From the NCBI GenBank assembly GCA_029942065.1, contig JAPYTY010000074.1, positions 1-8,867 on the forward strand: 8,867 nt of DNA. Reading direction: 5' to 3'. Every line of letters begins with the position of its first letter. The stretch's first letter is position 1. Made by a program: the position numbers and the translations under genes. This document shows positions 6,800 to 8,867 of the stretch, piece after piece. The notes beneath the pieces are model-generated. The model was not told the DNA's origin. It searched no databases and was given only the letters and a program-made list of their open reading frames with translations. The stretch is from Acidobacteriota bacterium (lineage in GTDB: Bacteria > Acidobacteriota > UBA6911 > RPQK01 > JADFOI01).

Positions 6800-6828
6800 A
6801 AAAAAAGAGAGGCCTTGGAAGGCCCCTC
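6800..6828 (-). terminator. Rho-independent terminator of the ferredoxin gene
   Basis: On the minus strand GAGGGGCCTT (plus 6819-6828) pairs with AAGGCCTCTC (plus 6807-6816), ten pairs including one G-U. Seven T (plus 6800-6806) follow immediately. It begins about 30 bases after the ferredoxin stop codon. It should isolate the ferredoxin transcript from the bsh operon, so that operon needs its own promoter in the repeat region. Confidence 0.9.
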
Positions 6829-6857
6829 CCTGGAGTCAATGGTTTGCTGAAGGTCGG

Positions 6858-7223
6858 TCAGTGGGCGGCGCTGGAGGGATCCTCCAGGGCAGCACCAAAT
6901 TTTTCCACTTCCTTTGCCTTGATCGCGTCGATATCGATGGCCCCGTCAAGTTGTCCTGCGGTATCGGTGATTCGATTGTCATCGTTACACTCCTCCGCAC
7001 CGTTCTTTTCGATCCATTCCTCGAACTCTGCGGGAACTTCAGCCTCCGGATAGATGGCATTGACCGGGCACAGGGGCACACAGGCATCACAATCGATACA
7101 TTCATCCGGATTGATGATCAACATCGGGGGGTCCTGGATTTCATGAAAACAGTCTACGGGGCAATCGGCCACACAGTCCGTATAGCGGTTGTTCGAACAT
7201 CGTTCGGTCACAATGTAGGTCAT
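6858..7223 (-). CDS. fdxA: 7-Fe ferredoxin ([3Fe-4S][4Fe-4S]), FdxA type
   Basis: A 121-residue cytosolic electron carrier. Seen: C9, C17, C21 and C25 followed by C42-x2-C45-x2-C48-x3-C52-P. By comparison with Azotobacter ferredoxin I, Cys9, Cys17 and Cys52 should hold the [3Fe-4S] cluster and Cys21, Cys42, Cys45 and Cys48 the [4Fe-4S] cluster. The position of the optional extra Cys in C-x2-C is Asn12, which supports the 7-Fe rather than the 8-Fe type. The CPVDCF and DECIDC signatures are typical. The C-terminal 60 residues are acidic and somewhat longer than in ferredoxin I (106 residues in all). The start is fixed by AGGAGGA seven bases upstream. The gene has its own promoter and terminator, so it is a single-gene unit; no partner oxidoreductase is beside it. 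Confidence 0.93.
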   Translation of the reverse strand: MTYIVTERCSNNRYTDCVADCPVDCFHEIQDPPMLIINPDECIDCDACVPLCPVNAIYPEAEVPAEFEEWIEKNGAEECNDDNRITDTAGQLDGAIDIDAIKAKEVEKFGAALEDPSSAAH

Positions 7224-7230
7224 TAAACAG

Positions 7231-7237
7231 TCCTCCT
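7231..7237 (-). promoter_or_regulatory. Ribosome binding site of the ferredoxin gene
   Basis: A perfect AGGAGGA on the minus strand, seven bases before the ATG at 7223. It implies strong translation, as expected for an abundant electron carrier. Confidence 0.9.
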
Positions 7238-7264
7238 AAATGAGCTTTCTACCAAATCCCTGAT

Positions 7265-7294
7265 ACCATAGCAAGGGAATAAAACCCTCGTCAA
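7265..7294 (-). promoter_or_regulatory. Probable sigma70-type promoter of the ferredoxin gene
   Basis: On the minus strand TTGACG (plus 7289-7294, 5/6) stands 18 bases before TATGGT (plus 7265-7270, 4/6), with an extended -10 TG one base upstream. Transcription would start near 7258, leaving a leader of about 35 bases with the AGGAGGA site inside it. Confidence 0.6.
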
Positions 7295-7437
7295 CCGTGC
7301 GCCGAAATCGGCATGCGGGGATGATAAAAGATGGGGTATGACAATTCTCGTGGTCCCTGATTGCCCGGTAAAATCAAAATAAATCAAAAGGGCCATTTCA
7401 CCCGGGGCAAGTACAAGCCCAGAGGATCCCGCCAACA

Positions 7438-7467
7438 TGGACAACGCTAGGGTGCTGGTGCTAGAAT
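7438..7467 (+). promoter_or_regulatory. Probable sigma70-type promoter of tRNA-Glu
   Basis: TGGACA (7438-7443, 5/6) and TAGAAT (7462-7467, 5/6) with an 18-base spacer and an extended -10 TGC directly before the -10 box. The expected start lies near 7474, about ten bases before the mature tRNA. It may also serve the lipoprotein gene downstream, since no clear terminator separates them. Confidence 0.65.
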
Positions 7468-7484
7468 GCCCCCCTTTATTTGCC

Positions 7485-7559
7485 GTCCCCATCGTCTAGC
7501 CTGGCCTAGGACATCGCCCTTTCAAGGCGAAAACACGGGTTCAAATCCCGTTGGGGACG
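7485..7559 (+). tRNA. tRNA-Glu (anticodon UUC)
   Basis: A full cloverleaf can be drawn. Acceptor stem GTCCCCA (7485-7491) pairs with TGGGGAC (7552-7558), with discriminator G7559. D stem is GTC/GAC. Anticodon stem TCGCC/GGCGA encloses loop CTTTCAA with anticodon TTC. T stem ACGGG/CCCGT encloses loop TTCAAAT. CCA is not encoded. The anticodon reads GAA and GAG. The GTCCCC acceptor end and the G discriminator are usual for bacterial tRNA-Glu. Confidence 0.97.
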
Positions 7560-7656
7560 CGGTTTTCCAACTGGACCCAAACAACCGGTACACCCTTCCG
7601 TCCCGCCGTCCCTTCGGAAAGAGTGAAATTATTGACCAGCCATGGAAATCTATCTC

Positions 7657-7665
7657 AGGAGGAGG
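7657..7665 (+). promoter_or_regulatory. Ribosome binding site of the repeat lipoprotein
   Basis: AGGAGGAGG, with 12 bases to the GTG at 7678. The spacing is slightly long, but the site lies inside the alternative reading from ATG 7642, which has no such site of its own. It therefore favours the GTG start. Confidence 0.65.
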
Positions 7666-7677
7666 AAACGGAACCTC

Positions 7678-8867
7678 GTGAATCGGACTCCCGGGCTGAC
7701 AGGAACGTTCCTCTTGCTGGTCATGATCGGCTGTGGCGTCTCCAGATCAGGCCGTACGGGTTCCTTGCCAACCGATGCCGGACCCAGATCGAGTCAATCG
7801 ACTCCTCCCCTGGTCGGAAATTTGAAGCGCGTCGTCGAGGGGGAACTTCTTCGCCACCTGAAAAAGGACCAGGCGGTTGTCCTGACCCGGCTTGCCGAGT
7901 CCAAGTCGATTCCGGCCAACTTCAAGCAGCGGATGGTGCTCGATACCTTCAGAGACCCCTGGAACGGACTGGACGCGCTGGAGCGCCGCGGACTGGGTCT
8001 GGCCAGCCAGAGAGATCTGCCGGACATGATCGGGGTGATGGAAGATAGCATGGGGCGTTTCAAAATCCCTCAGAAATTCTCTCAACTCCCTCAGGATGTT
8101 TCCCTCCAGGAACACCTCAGTTTCATGGTTTCCGTCCTCGAGCAGGCACAGGATTTACGGAATCTTGCCCTGGAGAATGTCACCCTTCGGGATCGACGCT
8201 TTTTATTCGAGTACTCGGGCCGGCTTGTGGAGGATTTTTACATCCATTTTCCTGAACTGGACGAGCCCGATCTCCAAAGAGCCAAGGATGAGTTGCGCTT
8301 TTCGCGCTTGATCAACCACCAGATGAACTATTCCAGCCTAGTCGCCTCCGCTCAGGTTCTGGGCCAGCTGGCCGATTCCGGATGGCTGCGACGCTTGGGC
8401 GGAAGCTTTCCGGACCAAGGGTCTTTTTCGGGATCCCACCCGGACGTTGGAGGCGAGGTTCTGATGGTTGAAATGACTCCCGTCGGCCGGATCATCATCG
8501 GAGGTCCCGGTCCCAATCAATACCATCTGGGAAAGGGGGTTGCCCTGGTGATCGATATTGGTGGAGATGATACCTATCGGGGCACCATCGCGGCACCCGT
8601 TGATATCGGCGAGGGCAATCGGGTGATCATTGATCTGGCGGGCAACGATGCCTATCATGCTTCGCCCCTGGGTCTGGCAACAGGCCGACTGGGAGTGGGC
8701 CTGCTGATCGACCGTCAGGGAGATGATTACTACCAACTAGCGCCCGGAACCGGCGGAGCAGGATTCGCCGGACTGGGCATGTTGATTGACTGGTCTGGAA
8801 ATGATGAATACCAGGGCGACAAGCTGACCCAGGGTGCGGCAATAGGAGGGATGGGCCTGCTTTGGGA
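7678..8867 (+). CDS. Predicted lipoprotein with C-terminal 26-residue D-x-x-G-[DN]-D-x-Y repeats, cut by window edge
   Basis: I do not recognise a named family. The 396 visible codons run off the right edge. Seen: a lipoprotein signal peptide (Arg3, hydrophobic core 10-17, lipobox M-I-G-C with Cys19 as the acylated residue), so the protein is probably anchored in the outer or inner membrane facing outward. Residues about 20-55 are Ser/Pro/Arg-rich. A largely helical, charged region spans about 55-250. A short glycine-rich stretch with GGPGPNQY is at 275-282. From about 290, units spaced exactly 26 residues continue to the edge. The GTG start is chosen over ATG 7642 because it follows AGGAGGAGG and places the signal peptide at the very N-terminus. 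The repeats suggest a parallel beta-helix or other solenoid; metal binding by the Asp pairs is only a guess. It lies 118 bp after tRNA-Glu. Confidence 0.8.
   Translation, partial: MNRTPGLTGTFLLLVMIGCGVSRSGRTGSLPTDAGPRSSQSTPPLVGNLKRVVEGELLRHLKKDQAVVLTRLAESKSIPANFKQRMVLDTFRDPWNGLDALERRGLGLASQRDLPDMIGVMEDSMGRFKIPQKFSQLPQDVSLQEHLSFMVSVLEQAQDLRNLALENVTLRDRRFLFEYSGRLVEDFYIHFPELDEPDLQRAKDELRFSRLINHQMNYSSLVASAQVLGQLADSGWLRRLGGSFPDQGSFSGSHPDVGGEVLMVEMTPVGRIIIGGPGPNQYHLGKGVALVIDIGGDDTYRGTIAAPVDIGEGNRVIIDLAGNDAYHASPLGLATGRLGVGLLIDRQGDDYYQLAPGTGGAGFAGLGMLIDWSGNDEYQGDKLTQGAAIGGMGLLW
8551..8867 (+). repeat. Four protein repeats of 26 residues, plus the start of a fifth
   Basis: The invariant Asp falls at residues 293, 319, 345 and 371, and the invariant Tyr at 300, 326, 352 and 378, each exactly 26 apart. 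The four motif cores are IDIGGDDTY, IDLAGNDAY, IDRQGDDYY and IDWSGNDEY. Glycine-rich turns (G-x-G before the hydrophobic strand) recur in the later units. The last visible codon begins GA, where the next Asp (residue 397) is expected, so the array most likely goes on past the edge. DNA identity between units is low, so the repeat is old rather than freshly duplicated. Confidence 0.85.

Noticed and set aside
6471..7226. Plus-strand open frame of 251 codons
   Set aside because: It runs through the repeat region, then antisense to the terminator and the whole ferredoxin gene. Its first part is translated repeat sequence. It has no ribosome binding site or family resemblance.
7223..7492. Minus-strand open frame of 89 codons upstream of the ferredoxin gene
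   Set aside because: Its start lies inside tRNA-Glu, it covers the ferredoxin promoter and leader, and its sequence has no protein-family features.
7485..7559. tRNA-Glu considered as an integration site for a mobile element
   Set aside because: No integrase gene and no second copy of the tRNA 3' end were seen in the window.

Overview
The window reads as a stretch of bacterial chromosome with no sign of plasmid or phage content. It most resembles an Acidobacteriota-type or related free-living Gram-negative genome. The evidence is a bacillithiol gene pair (bshB1-bshA), a long exported LmbE/PIG-L protein of the kind common in Acidobacteriota and Bacteroidota, a 7-Fe ferredoxin, a lipoprotein with a lipobox, and dispersed purine-rich repeats. 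This taxonomic guess is inference; no marker gene in the window settles it.

Left part, minus strand (1-1735): the 5' two-thirds or so of a DASS/SLC13 anion transporter runs off the left edge. Upstream of it lies a membrane-anchored SLT-type lytic transglycosylase with a coiled coil and a strong Shine-Dalgarno site. The 277 bp between that gene and the next (1640-1916) show no convincing gene or clear terminator.

Centre, minus strand (1917-6498): a tight three-gene operon read bshB1 -> bshA -> long PIG-L protein. bshB1 and bshA overlap by the 4 bases ATGA, and the third gene starts two bases after the bshA stop. BshA joins GlcNAc to L-malate and BshB1 deacetylates the product; the cysteine-adding enzyme BshC is not in the window. 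The third protein carries a second deacetylase-type domain but has a signal peptide, so it probably acts outside the cytoplasm.

Intergenic 6499-6857: four direct copies of a TTCACCACAAAG-type repeat, with a hairpin-rich segment between copies 3 and 4. The copy next to bshB1 supplies its likely ribosome binding site. A strong terminator for the ferredoxin gene closes the region.

Right part (6858-8867): a minus-strand 7-Fe ferredoxin gene with its own promoter, RBS and terminator; then a plus-strand tRNA-Glu(UUC) with a near-consensus extended -10 promoter; then a plus-strand lipoprotein cut by the right edge. Its C-terminal part is an exact 26-residue repeat built on D-x-x-G-[DN]-D-x-Y. This repeat protein is the least explained element of the window.
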